This document shows, piece by piece, positions 16,282-27,195 of a stretch of 53,394 nt of DNA. Below the pieces are notes generated by a model, which did not search any database, had not been told where the DNA came from, and was given only the letters and a program-made list of their open reading frames with translations. The translations under genes and the position numbers were made by a program. Each line of letters begins with the position of its first letter. Positions within the stretch are counted from its first letter, which is position 1. Where the stretch lies: positions 1 to 53,394 of the forward strand of contig CAYPAX010000019.1 of NCBI GenBank assembly GCA_964408735.1, written 5' to 3'. This DNA is from UBA7887 sp964408735. GTDB taxonomy: Bacteria > Pseudomonadota > Alphaproteobacteria > UBA7887.

Positions 16282-17318
16282 TGGCCGACCAGCTCGCCCT
16301 GGCGATTGCATATGAGTATCTCGATGGCGACGGCCTCGCCCGCCACGCCTTGCGCCACCTCCCGGGCCAGCACGGCGACGCGGTTGGCCAGGGGTTCACC
16401 GGCAATCTGCAACGCTTCGTTGGCGCTGTTGGCGGCTGCGATGGCTTCGGCCTTGTCACTCAGGTCCGCCAGCCAGGCCATGTCGACGCGGCTGCGTGCC
16501 GAGTGCAGATCCATCTCGCCATGGGCCAGCTTGGCCAGCTTGGCGAAGCCGCCGGCAATGGTGAGCCGGGCAACGGGGTGGCGGCGGAGATATTTCAGCA
16601 TGCCGCCGGCGAAATCGCCCATGTCGATCAGGGCCTGCTCGGAAAGGCTGTAGCGCGCCTGCACGAAGGCAGCCGAGGTCGAGCCGGTGGCGGCGGCGAC
16701 ATGGTCAAGGCCGGCGGCACGCGCGACGTCGATGCCGCGCTGGATGCTGGCGATCCAGCTGGCGCAGGAGAACGGCACGACGATGCCCGTGGTGCCGAGG
16801 ATCGACAGCCCGCCGCGAATGCCGAGGCGGGCGTTCAGCGTGCGCTCGGCCAATTTCTCGCCGCCGGGGATCGCCACCTCGACCGCGACGTTACCGCTGC
16901 CGCCATGGGCCTCGGCAACACGGGCGATGGCCTCGCACAGCATCTTGCGCGGGCCGGGATTGATGGCGGGTTCGCCGACCGCGAGTGCCAGGCCGGGCAG
17001 GGTGACGGTGCCGACCCCTTCGCCGGCGCGAAACGTCACGCCACCGCTGTCCGCCGCGCGCACGCTCACCTTCACCAGGGCGCCGTGGGTGACGTCCGGG
17101 TCGTCGCCCGCATCCTTGACGATGGCGGCACTGGCCACACCATCGGCCAGACTCTCCCGCGCCAGCGCGAAGGCCGGGGTCTGGCCGCCGGGCAGGGTGA
17201 TGCTCACGGGATCGGGAAAGCGCCCGGTAAGCAAGGCCTCATAGGCCGCCGCCGCGGCCGCGGCCGCACAGGCGCCCGTGGTCCAGCCACGGCGCAATTC
17301 CCCGGAAGGCTCGGTCAT
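16266..17318 (-). CDS. cbiD: cobalt-precorrin-5B C1-methyltransferase
   Basis: This 350-residue CbiD-type enzyme methylates C1 of cobalt-precorrin-5B in the anaerobic-type corrin pathway. Family signatures are RRGWTTGACAAAAA near the N-terminus, VKDAGDDPDVTHG near residue 90, INPGPRKM, the GGLSILGTTGIV loop near 190, and the C-terminal INGGFAKLAK-like segment (IAGGFAKLAKLAHG). The start ATG is at 17318; the frame is open far upstream, but that sequence is antisense to the next operon. With cobK it forms a two-gene unit. No B12 riboswitch consensus was found in the 160-base divergent region. Confidence 0.93.
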   Translation of the reverse strand: MTEPSGELRRGWTTGACAAAAAAAAYEALLTGRFPDPVSITLPGGQTPAFALARESLADGVASAAIVKDAGDDPDVTHGALVKVSVRAADSGGVTFRAGEGVGTVTLPGLALAVGEPAINPGPRKMLCEAIARVAEAHGGSGNVAVEVAIPGGEKLAERTLNARLGIRGGLSILGTTGIVVPFSCASWIASIQRGIDVARAAGLDHVAAATGSTSAAFVQARYSLSEQALIDMGDFAGGMLKYLRRHPVARLTIAGGFAKLAKLAHGEMDLHSARSRVDMAWLADLSDKAEAIAAANSANEALQIAGEPLANRVAVLAREVAQGVAGEAVAIEILICNRQGELVGQCPAS

Positions 17319-17337
17319 GGCTCGAAGTATAGCGCGC

Positions 17338-17353
17338 GGGCGCCGCGGCGCCC
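17338..17353. repeat. 16-bp perfect palindrome in the cbiD/beta-oxidation intergenic region
   Basis: GGGCGCCGCGGCGCCC is a perfect 16-bp palindrome 20 bases upstream of the cbiD start and 128 bases upstream of the beta-oxidation operon. It is followed by a further GGCGCC. It could be an operator for a divergent regulator or simply a GC-rich hairpin. No function is demonstrated. Confidence 0.35.
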
Positions 17354-17480
17354 AAGGCGCCCTGGTTCCCGCCTGCGCACACTGAGCGCAGAGCAGCCTT
17401 TCCGCATTAGCGATTGACGCGGGGGCCTCAGCGGGCTTTGTTGCCCGGGCTTCCCAAATCTTTCGAAGGACACGGGCCCC

Positions 17481-19571
<2,091 letters not shown>

Positions 19572-19601
19572 CAAACACACTATTGCAACGGGAGTGAAGC
19601 C

Positions 19602-20786
19602 ATGCGTGAAGCCGTCATCGTCTCAACCGCGCGTACGCCGATCGGCAAGGCCTATCGCGGCGCCTTCAACAACACCCACGGCGCCGAGCTCGGCGGCCAT
19701 GTCATCAAGCACGCCGTCGAGCGCGCCGGCATCGAGCCCGGCGAGGTCGAGGACGTGCTTCTCGGCTGCGCCATGCCGGAAGGTGCCACGGGCGGCAATA
19801 TCGCCCGCCAGGCGGCGTTGCGCGCGGGTCTGCCCGTGACCACCAGCGGCGCCACCGTCAACCGCTTCTGCTCCTCCGGCCTGCAGACCATCGCCATGGC
19901 GGCGCAGCGGGTGATCGTCGACAACGTACCGGTGATGGTTGCCGGCGGCCTCGATTCCGTGAGCCTGGTGCAGAACGAGCATCAGAACTCATTCCATTCC
20001 CATGATACCTGGCTCGACGAGAACAAGCCGGAGATCTACTACAACATGATCCAAACCGCGGAAGTCGTGGCCAACCGCTATGGCGTCAGCCGCGAGGCCC
20101 AGGACGAGTACGGCCTGCAAAGCCAGCTGCGCTGCGCCGCCGCCCAGCAGGCCGGCAGCTTCGATGACGAGATCGTGCCGCTGCCGAGCGTCAAGATCGT
20201 CACCGACAAGGAGACCGGCGAGACGTCCGAGCAGGCGGTCACTCTCGAGCAGGACGAAGGCAACCGGCCGAGCACGACAATGGAAGGCCTGGCCGGGCTC
20301 AACCCCGTGATCGGCGAGGGTGGCTTTATCACCGCCGGCAATGCCAGCCAGCTTTCCGACGGCGCCTCGGCCTGCGTGGTGATGGATGCCAAGCTCGCCG
20401 AGCAGAAGGGCTTGCAGCCCCTCGGCACATTCCGTGGCTTCACCGTCGCGGCGCTTGAGCCCGACGAGATGGGCATCGGCCCGATCTACGCCGTGCCGCG
20501 GCTCTTGGAGCGCAACAACCTGACCATGGACGACATCGACCTCTGGGAGCTCAACGAGGCCTTTGCCGTGCAGGTGATCTACAGCCGCGATAAGCTCGGC
20601 ATTCCCAACGAGACCCTCAATGTCGACGGCGGCGCCATCGCCATCGGCCATCCCTTCGGCATGTCGGGCGCGCGCCTCACCGGCCACGCCCTGATCGAAG
20701 GCAAGCGCCGCGGCGCCAAGAACGTCGTCGTCACCATGTGCATCGGTGGCGGCATGGGCGCGGCCGGGCTGTTCGAAGTCAACTGA
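19602..20786 (+). CDS. acetyl-CoA acyltransferase (thiolase)
   Basis: This 394-residue degradative thiolase would cleave 3-oxoacyl-CoA with CoA, completing a beta-oxidation turn after the upstream bifunctional enzyme. The nucleophile Cys is in NRFCSSGLQ near residue 90, the GAIAIGHPFGMSG motif carries the catalytic His near 350, and the second Cys is in MCIGGGMGAA near 380. The start has GGGAG nine bases upstream. A strong hairpin with a T tract follows the stop, so the operon probably ends here. Confidence 0.95.
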   Translation: MREAVIVSTARTPIGKAYRGAFNNTHGAELGGHVIKHAVERAGIEPGEVEDVLLGCAMPEGATGGNIARQAALRAGLPVTTSGATVNRFCSSGLQTIAMAAQRVIVDNVPVMVAGGLDSVSLVQNEHQNSFHSHDTWLDENKPEIYYNMIQTAEVVANRYGVSREAQDEYGLQSQLRCAAAQQAGSFDDEIVPLPSVKIVTDKETGETSEQAVTLEQDEGNRPSTTMEGLAGLNPVIGEGGFITAGNASQLSDGASACVVMDAKLAEQKGLQPLGTFRGFTVAALEPDEMGIGPIYAVPRLLERNNLTMDDIDLWELNEAFAVQVIYSRDKLGIPNETLNVDGGAIAIGHPFGMSGARLTGHALIEGKRRGAKNVVVTMCIGGGMGAAGLFEVN

Positions 20787-20800
20787 GCCAACATTTCAAG

Positions 20801-20836
20801 CCCCTCCCGTCGGCCTGGCGGGAGGGGTTTTCCTTT
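20801..20836 (+). terminator. intrinsic terminator after the thiolase gene
   Basis: CCCCTCCCG at 20801-20809 pairs perfectly with CGGGAGGGG at 20819-20827 around a 9-base loop and is followed by TTTTCCTTT. It starts 15 bases after the thiolase stop and ends 12 bases before the flavin reductase start. It should therefore separate, at least partly, the beta-oxidation operon from the reductase gene. GGGAG downstream of the T tract serves as the reductase ribosome site. Confidence 0.85.
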
Positions 20837-20847
20837 GGGAGCGACAC

Positions 20848-21480
20848 ATGTTCTACAAGCCGAGCGAGCCGCATGGCATGCGGCACAATCCCTTCAACGC
20901 GCTGGTGGTGCCGCGGCCGATCGGCTGGATCTCGTCGATGGACGTGGACGGCAATGTGAATTTAGCGCCCTATTCGTTTTTCAACGCGCTCTCCTACACG
21001 CCGCCGCATGTGATGTTCGCGGCCTCGGGCCACCACGAGCAGGGCGGCGTCAAGGACACGGTCCACAACGTCGAAACGCAAGGCGAGTTCGTGGTCAACA
21101 TGGTCACGCTCGAGCTGGTCGAAGCCATGAACGCGACCTCGGTGCCGGCGCCCCACGAGGTCGACGAGTTCGCTTATGCCGGCCTGCAGACGGAAGCGTC
21201 TGAGATGGTGAAACCGCCGCGCGTGGCCGGCAGCCCGGTGCATCTCGAATGCCGCTACGTGCAGACCACGCGTCTGCCCTCCATCGCACCCGCCGACAAC
21301 CGCGTGGTTTTCGGCGAGGTCATCGGCATCCACATCGACGACCGCGTCATCGAGGACGGCATGGTGGTCTGGGACAAGCTGCGCCCGGTGGGCCGCCTCG
21401 GCTATCTGGATTATTCGCCTGTGGAGACCATCATGACGCATGCCAGGCCGAAGTGGGATGAAGGCAACGACAAGGGCTAG
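20848..21480 (+). CDS. flavin reductase-like domain protein (FMN-binding split barrel)
   Basis: This 210-residue protein belongs to the DIM6/NTAB flavin-reductase-like family. RPIGWISSMDVDGNVNLAP near residues 26-44 is the FMN-binding start of the split barrel, followed by YSFFNALS, the TPPHVMF strand, KDT..N and FVVNMV. It probably reduces or binds FMN for a partner oxygenase, which is not evident nearby. GGGAG precedes the ATG. The last 22 codons are duplicated at 23629-23694 on the far side of the next gene. The TAG stop lies inside a sequence resembling one end of the TA-flanked element at 1812-2077. Confidence 0.85.
   Translation: MFYKPSEPHGMRHNPFNALVVPRPIGWISSMDVDGNVNLAPYSFFNALSYTPPHVMFAASGHHEQGGVKDTVHNVETQGEFVVNMVTLELVEAMNATSVPAPHEVDEFAYAGLQTEASEMVKPPRVAGSPVHLECRYVQTTRLPSIAPADNRVVFGEVIGIHIDDRVIEDGMVVWDKLRPVGRLGYLDYSPVETIMTHARPKWDEGNDKG
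21379..21443 (+). repeat. direct repeat, copy A (3' end of flavin reductase gene)
   Basis: These 65 bases encode LRPVGRLGYLDYSPVETIMTH and recur at 23629-23694 in the same orientation with about nine substitutions and one extra base. The two copies bracket the cyclase-TPR gene. Confidence 0.75.
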
Positions 21481-21505
21481 ATGGAAGCGGTTTGACCGGC
21501 TTCAG
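21478..21505. repeat. partial end of the MITE-like repeat family
   Basis: TAGATGGAAGCGGTTTGACCGG matches the inner part of the terminal repeat of the element at 1812-2077 (TTAGATGGAATCGGTTTGA on its left, TTAGGGGGAACCGGTTTGACCGG in its right end read inwards). The outer 14 bases and the rest of the element are missing. It forms the reductase stop codon and abuts the stop of the cyclase on the other strand, so it is probably a remnant of a decayed insertion. Confidence 0.5.
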
Positions 21506-23556
21506 TCGCCCAGGCCGACCTTGTCCACCAAGGCGGCGAAGCGCGGTTCCGAGCGCAGCGGATCCCAGACCACGAACACATCCAGAAAAATCAGCCGCCA
21601 CGAGCCGGCGCCGCCCGCGGAGGCTTCTTCCAACAACGCCAACGCCGCCTCCGTGTCGCCCAGGCCGACATGCACCATGGCTATTTCTATCGGATCGGCA
21701 AGCTCCTGCTCGGCCAGCGCCCGCAACCGCTCCAGCACGTCATGCGCCTCGTCATGCCGGCTCGCGATGCCGTAGGCCCAGCCAAGACTGCCCAGCTGAA
21801 CCGCGCTCCTGCCCGAATACTCGACCGCCTTGCGAAGCGCCTCGATGGCTGGCTCGAACCTTTCCATCACCGCATGGGTCAAGCCGACGCCGCGATGCGC
21901 GTTGGCGAATTCCGGCTCCATTTCGATCACCTTGCGGAACTGTGGCAATGCTTCCTCCCAGCGCCGCGCATGGAAGAACTCCCAGGCCAGATCCTGGTGA
22001 GAGATCACCGAAAGCGGGTCGATATCGATGGCGCGGCGGCTTGCCGCGATCGCCTCGTCATGTTTCCCATGCGGCGTCAAATACAGGATACCGTAAGACG
22101 TGTGCGCATAGGCGGAATTGGGGTTGACCTCGAGGGCGCGCCGATAGCCGAGCTCCGCCGCCTGCCAGTCGAACCGCAAAAAAGTTTTCATCAGAGCCAG
22201 CTCGGTATGCGCCTCGGCAATGCTGTCGTCGAGAGCAAGCGCCGCTTCCGCAGCCGCTTGCGCCTGCGGAAAGGCCTGTTTGACCGGCAGGTGACCAAAA
22301 TTGCCGAGAAAGTCGTAGGCCTGCGCCAGGCCGGCATACGCTTGCGCAAAGCTCGGATCGCGCTCTATCGCGCGCGCGAAGAGCGCCCGGCCGGCTTCCA
22401 GCCCTTCGCCGGTCAGCTGGTTCAAGTGATACAGGCCTTGCAGATAGAGATCGTAGGCTTCGAGGTCGTCGGTGCCATGGCTCGCCAGGTGCTCCGCCTC
22501 ACCCACTTGCAACGCCACTTGCAGCGCGCTCGCCACCTGCTGGGCGACATCGCTCTGGACGGCGAAGACGTCGGCATAGGGGCGATCGTAGGTCTCCGTC
22601 CACAGATGCCCCTCGCTGGCAACGTCGATCAGCTGCGCTGTGATCCGCAGCTGATCACCGGCCCGGCGCACGCTGCCTTCGAGAATCGTGCCGACGCTCA
22701 GCTCGCGGCCGATCTCGGCGATGCCCTTGACCGTGCCCTTGTATTGCATCACCGAGGTGCGTGCGATGACCGTGAGAGAGCGCAGCTGCGACAGCTTGGC
22801 GATCAACTCCTCTGTCATGCCGTCGGAGAAATATTCGCTCTCGGCCTCGGCGCCGAGATTGGCGAAAGGCAGCACCGCGAGACGATGGACGTCCAACGCC
22901 GGCGCAATCTCGACCTCCGGCGGCCGCGTCGCCTGCCAAGCGGCGACGCCGGCGACGACGATCACCAGCAGCGCCGCTGCGGCCAGCCTCAGTGGTATCC
23001 GCCGCGGCGGGGCGGTGGCGACCTCCCCTTCGGCAAGCACCCGAAAGGCGCGCACCGGCTCGGCAATGTTCTTGACCTCATGGGTGCCGGCATCAGCGAA
23101 GCCGACAGCGACCTTGCCGCGGGCATAGCGATAGGCATCGTCGGACACCATCACCCCGCCCGCTTCGGCCAAGCCTTCGAGACGGGCCGCGACATTGACC
23201 CCGTCGCCGTAGAGCGTGCCGTCGTCGCGTACGATAATATCGCCGAAGTTGATACCGATGCGGAAGAACATGCGCCGATGATCAGGAAGAGGCTCGTTGC
23301 GCCCAGCCAATTCCCGTTGGATCTCAACTGATGCCTCGACCGCCTCGACGACGCTCTCGAAGGTCGCCAGCACACTGTCGCCGGCCGTATCCACGACTCG
23401 GCCCTGGTGAGCCTGGATATGCTTTGCAAAGATTTCCCGGTATTCCGTCAGTGTGCGGACGGTCGCGCGCTCATCATCCGCCATCAAGCGGCTGTACCCC
23501 GCCACATCCGCGGCAAGAATGGCAGCGATCTTTCTCTGTCCCTCGTCCGCAGCCAT
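21502..23556 (-). CDS. adenylate/guanylate cyclase with TolB-like and TPR domains
   Basis: This 684-residue signalling protein has a class III cyclase domain (about 5-175), with metal ligands Asp17 (AADVAGYS) and Asp60 (TAGDSVLATF) and the GDGVNVAARLE catalytic segment near 125. A single membrane helix follows (about 208-227), then a TolB-N-like module (LAVLPFANL, VIARTSVMQYKG, ILEGSVRR; about 240-370) and TPR repeats (about 380-670). It would make cyclic nucleotide on the cytoplasmic side, with the C-terminal region probably periplasmic and mediating interactions. The start MAADEGQRK is shared with the paralogue at 47654-49516. It lies between two copies of the reductase 3' end. Confidence 0.92.
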   Translation of the reverse strand: MAADEGQRKIAAILAADVAGYSRLMADDERATVRTLTEYREIFAKHIQAHQGRVVDTAGDSVLATFESVVEAVEASVEIQRELAGRNEPLPDHRRMFFRIGINFGDIIVRDDGTLYGDGVNVAARLEGLAEAGGVMVSDDAYRYARGKVAVGFADAGTHEVKNIAEPVRAFRVLAEGEVATAPPRRIPLRLAAAALLVIVVAGVAAWQATRPPEVEIAPALDVHRLAVLPFANLGAEAESEYFSDGMTEELIAKLSQLRSLTVIARTSVMQYKGTVKGIAEIGRELSVGTILEGSVRRAGDQLRITAQLIDVASEGHLWTETYDRPYADVFAVQSDVAQQVASALQVALQVGEAEHLASHGTDDLEAYDLYLQGLYHLNQLTGEGLEAGRALFARAIERDPSFAQAYAGLAQAYDFLGNFGHLPVKQAFPQAQAAAEAALALDDSIAEAHTELALMKTFLRFDWQAAELGYRRALEVNPNSAYAHTSYGILYLTPHGKHDEAIAASRRAIDIDPLSVISHQDLAWEFFHARRWEEALPQFRKVIEMEPEFANAHRGVGLTHAVMERFEPAIEALRKAVEYSGRSAVQLGSLGWAYGIASRHDEAHDVLERLRALAEQELADPIEIAMVHVGLGDTEAALALLEEASAGGAGSWRLIFLDVFVVWDPLRSEPRFAALVDKVGLGD

Positions 23557-23628
23557 GGCTACGCGGTCCCCACACCAAGCCTTATGGATACGCTATAGCG
23601 GCAGGGTTTCAAAGCCCAGCCAATTTGC

Positions 23629-23694
23629 CTGCGCGCGGTTGTGCCGCTTCGGCTATCTGGATTATTCCCCCGTGGAGACCATCCTCACGCACGC
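23629..23694 (+). pseudogene. direct repeat, copy B: relic of a second flavin reductase 3' end
   Basis: The stretch reads RFGYLDYSPVETILTHAG in one frame and matches the reductase C-terminus encoded at 21379-21443. Several differences are synonymous third-position changes (TCG/TCC, CCT/CCC, CAT/CAC, GCC/GCG), as expected for a copy that evolved as coding sequence. One extra base near 23640 breaks the frame, and no reductase sequence precedes it. It sits in the 142-base gap between the cyclase start and the end of the HCCA-isomerase-like gene. Confidence 0.65.
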
Positions 23695-23698
23695 GGGG

Positions 23699-24310
23699 CT
23701 AGCGCTTATAGGGCCGCTCCAGCGCCCGCTCCACCATCTCCAGGCGGTCCTGGCCGTAGAACATGTCGCCGTCGACGAAATAGGTCGGCGAGCCGAAGAC
23801 GGCGCGTTCGATGGCTTCCGCCGTGTTGGCTTCGTAGAGCGCGGCGGTCTCGGGCGTCAGCGCCGCGTCCAGCAACGGCTCGGGGTCGATGCCGACCGCT
23901 TGGCCGAGGCGCGCCAGGGTGGCGCGATCGGCAAAGTCAGCATCGTCGCGCCAATGGGCCTGCAATATGGCGTGTGCTAGCGCGTCGACCGTGAGGCCCT
24001 GGGCCACGCCGGCGATCAGCATGCCGTTGGCCAGGGTATAATCGTTGTCATGATGGGTGGGGCGGCCTTCCATGACCGGGGCCTCGCGCTGCTCCGCCCA
24101 GCGGTCGATCTCGCGGCGGAAGAAATAGGCGCGATGGGCGGGGCTGCGCTCGCGAAACGCGGTCGAGCCCGCCGCCGCCATGACGCAGTTCAGATCCATG
24201 GGCTTGTGCACGATGCGCCGCCCCGCGGGTTGCGCGATCGCCATCAGCCGCGCGGAGCCCAGATAGGCGAACGCCGAATGCGCCGCGTAGTAGTACTCGA
24301 TGCCGTCCAT
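23699..24310 (-). CDS. DsbA-family protein, 2-hydroxychromene-2-carboxylate isomerase-like
   Basis: This 203-residue thioredoxin-fold protein of the HCCA isomerase/kappa-GST group starts IEYYYAAHSAFAYLGSARL, where the usual FYFDFSSPYAYL includes the glutathione-activating Ser. It has RRIVHKPMDL, an all-alpha insertion and the C-terminal VFGSPTYFVDGDMFYGQDRLEMVE, a strong family signature. The reaction is likely a glutathione-dependent isomerisation in aromatic catabolism, but substrates vary. The ATG at 24310 was chosen from homologue starts; an in-frame ATG at 24340 is possible. It ends five bases from repeat copy B. Confidence 0.87.
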   Translation of the reverse strand: MDGIEYYYAAHSAFAYLGSARLMAIAQPAGRRIVHKPMDLNCVMAAAGSTAFRERSPAHRAYFFRREIDRWAEQREAPVMEGRPTHHDNDYTLANGMLIAGVAQGLTVDALAHAILQAHWRDDADFADRATLARLGQAVGIDPEPLLDAALTPETAALYEANTAEAIERAVFGSPTYFVDGDMFYGQDRLEMVERALERPYKR

Positions 24311-24425
24311 GGGCGGAGATGCTGGCGCCACAGGGGGCATCTGTCAAACCGTGCATATGCCGCGGCGCGATGCTAAAGACCCATTCGATGACCCGACGAC
24401 GATTTCGATACCGGAAGGAACACCC

Positions 24426-25223
24426 ATGGCCGATCTTGACATGACCGTGAGCGGCGGTGTCGCCACTCTCACCATGAACCGTCCCGAGGCGCGCAATGCG
24501 CTGTCCATGGACATGCGCTCACTCCTCGACGAAAAGCTTCACCAGGTCGAGGCCGACGACAGCGTGCGCTGCGTCGTGCTCACCGGCGCCGGCGAGCACT
24601 TCATGGCGGGCGGCGACATCAAAAGCATGCACGAGTATCTGGAATCCCACGACCCCAGCGAGGTCGAGAGCTATTTCCTGCACCGCATACACGATCTGCA
24701 CACCATCATGTTCGCCATGCGGCGCATGGCAAAGCCGATCGTGGCCAAGGTGCGCGGCGCCGCGGCCGGGGCCGGGGTGTCCTTGGCCGCCGCCTGCGAC
24801 CTCATCATTGCCGAGGAAGAGGCCTTCTTCACCCTCGCCTACTGCCATATCGGCACCACGCCTGACGGCTCGTCGAGCTTCCACCTGCCGCGCGCCATCG
24901 GCCTCAAGCGGACCCTGGAGATGACCCTGCTCGGCGACCGCTACACGGCACAGCAGATGGCCGATATGGGCCTGGTCAATTTCGTCGTGCCGCGCGACGC
25001 CCTCGAGACGGAATGCGACAAGTTGGTTAGCCGGCTCGCCAACGGCCCCACCCATGTCTATGGCATGGGCAAGAAGCTGATGTATCGCAGCCTGGAGAAC
25101 GAATTCGAGGCGCAGCTGCAAATGGAGGCCGAATGCTTCGCCGACTGCGCCAAGCGCGCCGACTACCGCGAAGGCGTCAGTGCATTTCTGGAAAAGCGCA
25201 AGGCGGATTTCACGGGGGAGTAG
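24426..25223 (+). CDS. enoyl-CoA hydratase/isomerase family protein
   Basis: This 265-residue crotonase-family enzyme has the oxyanion-hole segments GEHFMAGGDIKSM near residues 57-69 and VRGAAAGAGVSLA near 110. The region where hydratases carry the second Glu reads IGTTPDGSSSFHLPRAIG. It has Asp instead of Glu, as in PaaG-like and other isomerases, so isomerase activity on an enoyl-CoA is more likely than hydration. The ATG at 24426 is preceded by GGAAGGAA; the upstream in-frame Met codons lie in the divergent region. The 3' end overlaps the convergent histidine kinase by 14 bases. Confidence 0.88.
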   Translation: MADLDMTVSGGVATLTMNRPEARNALSMDMRSLLDEKLHQVEADDSVRCVVLTGAGEHFMAGGDIKSMHEYLESHDPSEVESYFLHRIHDLHTIMFAMRRMAKPIVAKVRGAAAGAGVSLAAACDLIIAEEEAFFTLAYCHIGTTPDGSSSFHLPRAIGLKRTLEMTLLGDRYTAQQMADMGLVNFVVPRDALETECDKLVSRLANGPTHVYGMGKKLMYRSLENEFEAQLQMEAECFADCAKRADYREGVSAFLEKRKADFTGE

Positions 25224-27195
25224 GGTCTGGGGGCCGGGCCAGCGAAAGCTCGATCCAGAACGTGCTTCCCTCGTTTGCCGTGCTTTCGAAATCTAGGCTG
25301 CCGCCCATGCCTTCGACCAGCTGGCGGCTGATGGTCAGGCCGATCCCGGTGCCTTCGACTTTCGAGGCTTCCATGCCGAGTCGCGAGAACGGGCGGAACA
25401 CTTCGTGGCGCCTGTTTTCGGGGATGCCCCTGCCCGTATCCGTGATGGCGAGGCGCAACGTGTCCTTTGCGCCGACTGTCGTGGTCACGGTTACCGACCC
25501 GCCTTCCCGATTGTATTTCACCGCGTTCGAAAGCAAGTTCAGCAATACCTGCTTTAGCCTGTCGCGATCGGCGGTTACGAGTTCACCCGAGCGGACCTCC
25601 TCGGCGACCACCAGGGACACGTTGCGCTCGTCTGCCAGCGGTTGCACGAGCGCCAGGCTCTCCGGAACGATTTGCGAGATATCGACGGACTCCAAAGACA
25701 GCGCGACACCGCCGGACTCGATCCTGGACAGATCGAGCACTTCGTTGACCAGAACCAAAAGGTGCTGGCCACCGTCCAGAATCTGCTCGATGCCGTCTCG
25801 CTGCTCGTCCGTGAGCGGTTGCTCGGAATAGTCTCTGAGCAGCTGCGCGTAGCCCATGATGGCATTCAGTGGCGTGCGCAGCTCATGGCTCATCGATGAC
25901 AAGAACTCTGACTTGGCCTGGCTGGCGCGGGTCGCCTCCTGCTGCGCCAACTTGCGCTCGGCGATCTCCTTGCGAAGCTCCGCTGTTCGCGCCATCACCT
26001 TGAGCTCCAACTCGTCACGGGCTCGACGAAGCTCATCCTCGGCGCGCTTGCGCGCCGTAAGGTCGGTGCCGGTTCCCCTATAGCCGCTGAAGGCCCCGGC
26101 TTCATCAAAGAGCGGAACGCCGCTGGAGGTCGTGTGCATCAGGCTGCCATCGGCCGTCGCTATCTGCAGATGAAGGTTGCGATAGGGCTCTCTCATGTCC
26201 AAGATGGCGACAAACCGCCGCACAGCCTCCGTGTCATGGCTGAGGGACGGCGTTTCCGATCGCTTCCTTCCAATCAGGGAATCCGGCGTGTATCCGGTCA
26301 GCGCGTAATAGCGATCGCTTGCATATACCAAGCGGTGCTCCGCGTCGGTCTCCCAGATCCAATCCGCCGCCATCATGGCGATATCCCGAAAGCGCTGCTC
26401 GCTGGCGCGAGCTGCCGCCTCGGCCCGCTTCTGCCTGGTAATATCCACGACCACCGTGCCAACACTCGTCACGCCTTCACCTTCCCGCCTTATGGGAAAT
26501 CGCGACACCAGCAAATTGCGGTCGCCGCCTTCCGTCAGGTGCGGGACTATGTGTTCGAGGTCCCTGTCCGGAATGCCCGTTGCCAGCACGCGGTCGACAC
26601 TTTCCTCGACGCCGGCAGCAACTCCCGGCCATAGGCAATCGCTGGGCCGTTTTCCGACACAGGCGGCTTCGGGGACACCGTTCATCGCCGCCAAAGTGTC
26701 ATTGACCTTCAGGAAGCGCCCGCTGGCGTCGTAGAGGGACATTCCAACCGGCGCCTCAGCAAAATAGGCGTTTATCAGAGCCTCTCTGTCTCGCAATGCG
26801 TCATCGCTGCGCTTGCGCTCGGTAATATCGACGAAAGTCGTTTGTATGGCGCGCTTGCCATCCCATTCGGCAATTGTCGGAAAAGCTTCAAGCCATACGA
26901 TCGAGCCGTCCTTGCGAACGGCCCGGAACTCGTAGATTTCAGGCGCAGCCACACCCCGCAGACGGTCCCGACGATAGCCGGCAACCCGATGGATCTCCCC
27001 GGGATGCACGAAATCGCTGCTGGATGTCATGCGGAGAATATCGCCAGGAGACTCATGGCCGAGAATGTTCGCCATCGCCTGATTGGCAAAGACCGGTCTA
27101 TCGTCCACAAAGATAATGAGACCCTGGATCGAGCCTTCTGCGAGAATGCGAAACCGCTGTAGCTCGTCGGCGCCGCGCTCGCGATCTGCAGCCAT
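25210..27195 (-). CDS. soluble multi-PAS sensor histidine kinase
   Basis: This 661-residue kinase has no membrane segment. Three PAS/PAC units occupy about 15-126, 135-256 and 265-385, each ending in a TD+T.RKR-type PAC linker. A coiled coil (385-430) leads into HisKA with the phospho-accepting His437 (SHELRTPLNA). The HATPase domain follows, with the N box LSNAVKYN, the G1 box DTGRGIP, the F box FRPFSRL and the G2 box GTGIGLTISRQLV. It probably senses a small molecule or redox state in the cytoplasm and phosphorylates an unlinked response regulator; none is encoded next to it. The ATG at 27195 is favoured, but a TTG at 27216 is possible. Confidence 0.9.
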   Translation of the reverse strand: MAADRERGADELQRFRILAEGSIQGLIIFVDDRPVFANQAMANILGHESPGDILRMTSSSDFVHPGEIHRVAGYRRDRLRGVAAPEIYEFRAVRKDGSIVWLEAFPTIAEWDGKRAIQTTFVDITERKRSDDALRDREALINAYFAEAPVGMSLYDASGRFLKVNDTLAAMNGVPEAACVGKRPSDCLWPGVAAGVEESVDRVLATGIPDRDLEHIVPHLTEGGDRNLLVSRFPIRREGEGVTSVGTVVVDITRQKRAEAAARASEQRFRDIAMMAADWIWETDAEHRLVYASDRYYALTGYTPDSLIGRKRSETPSLSHDTEAVRRFVAILDMREPYRNLHLQIATADGSLMHTTSSGVPLFDEAGAFSGYRGTGTDLTARKRAEDELRRARDELELKVMARTAELRKEIAERKLAQQEATRASQAKSEFLSSMSHELRTPLNAIMGYAQLLRDYSEQPLTDEQRDGIEQILDGGQHLLVLVNEVLDLSRIESGGVALSLESVDISQIVPESLALVQPLADERNVSLVVAEEVRSGELVTADRDRLKQVLLNLLSNAVKYNREGGSVTVTTTVGAKDTLRLAITDTGRGIPENRRHEVFRPFSRLGMEASKVEGTGIGLTISRQLVEGMGGSLDFESTANEGSTFWIELSLARPPDPTPP

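Noticed and set aside
17319..17480. Possible cobalamin riboswitch upstream of cbiD
   Set aside because: No B12-box-like consensus or supporting stems found; only a short GC palindrome is present.
21670..23331. 553-codon plus-strand frame opposite the cyclase-TPR gene
   Set aside because: Antisense shadow; the minus strand has intact cyclase, TolB-like and TPR motifs.
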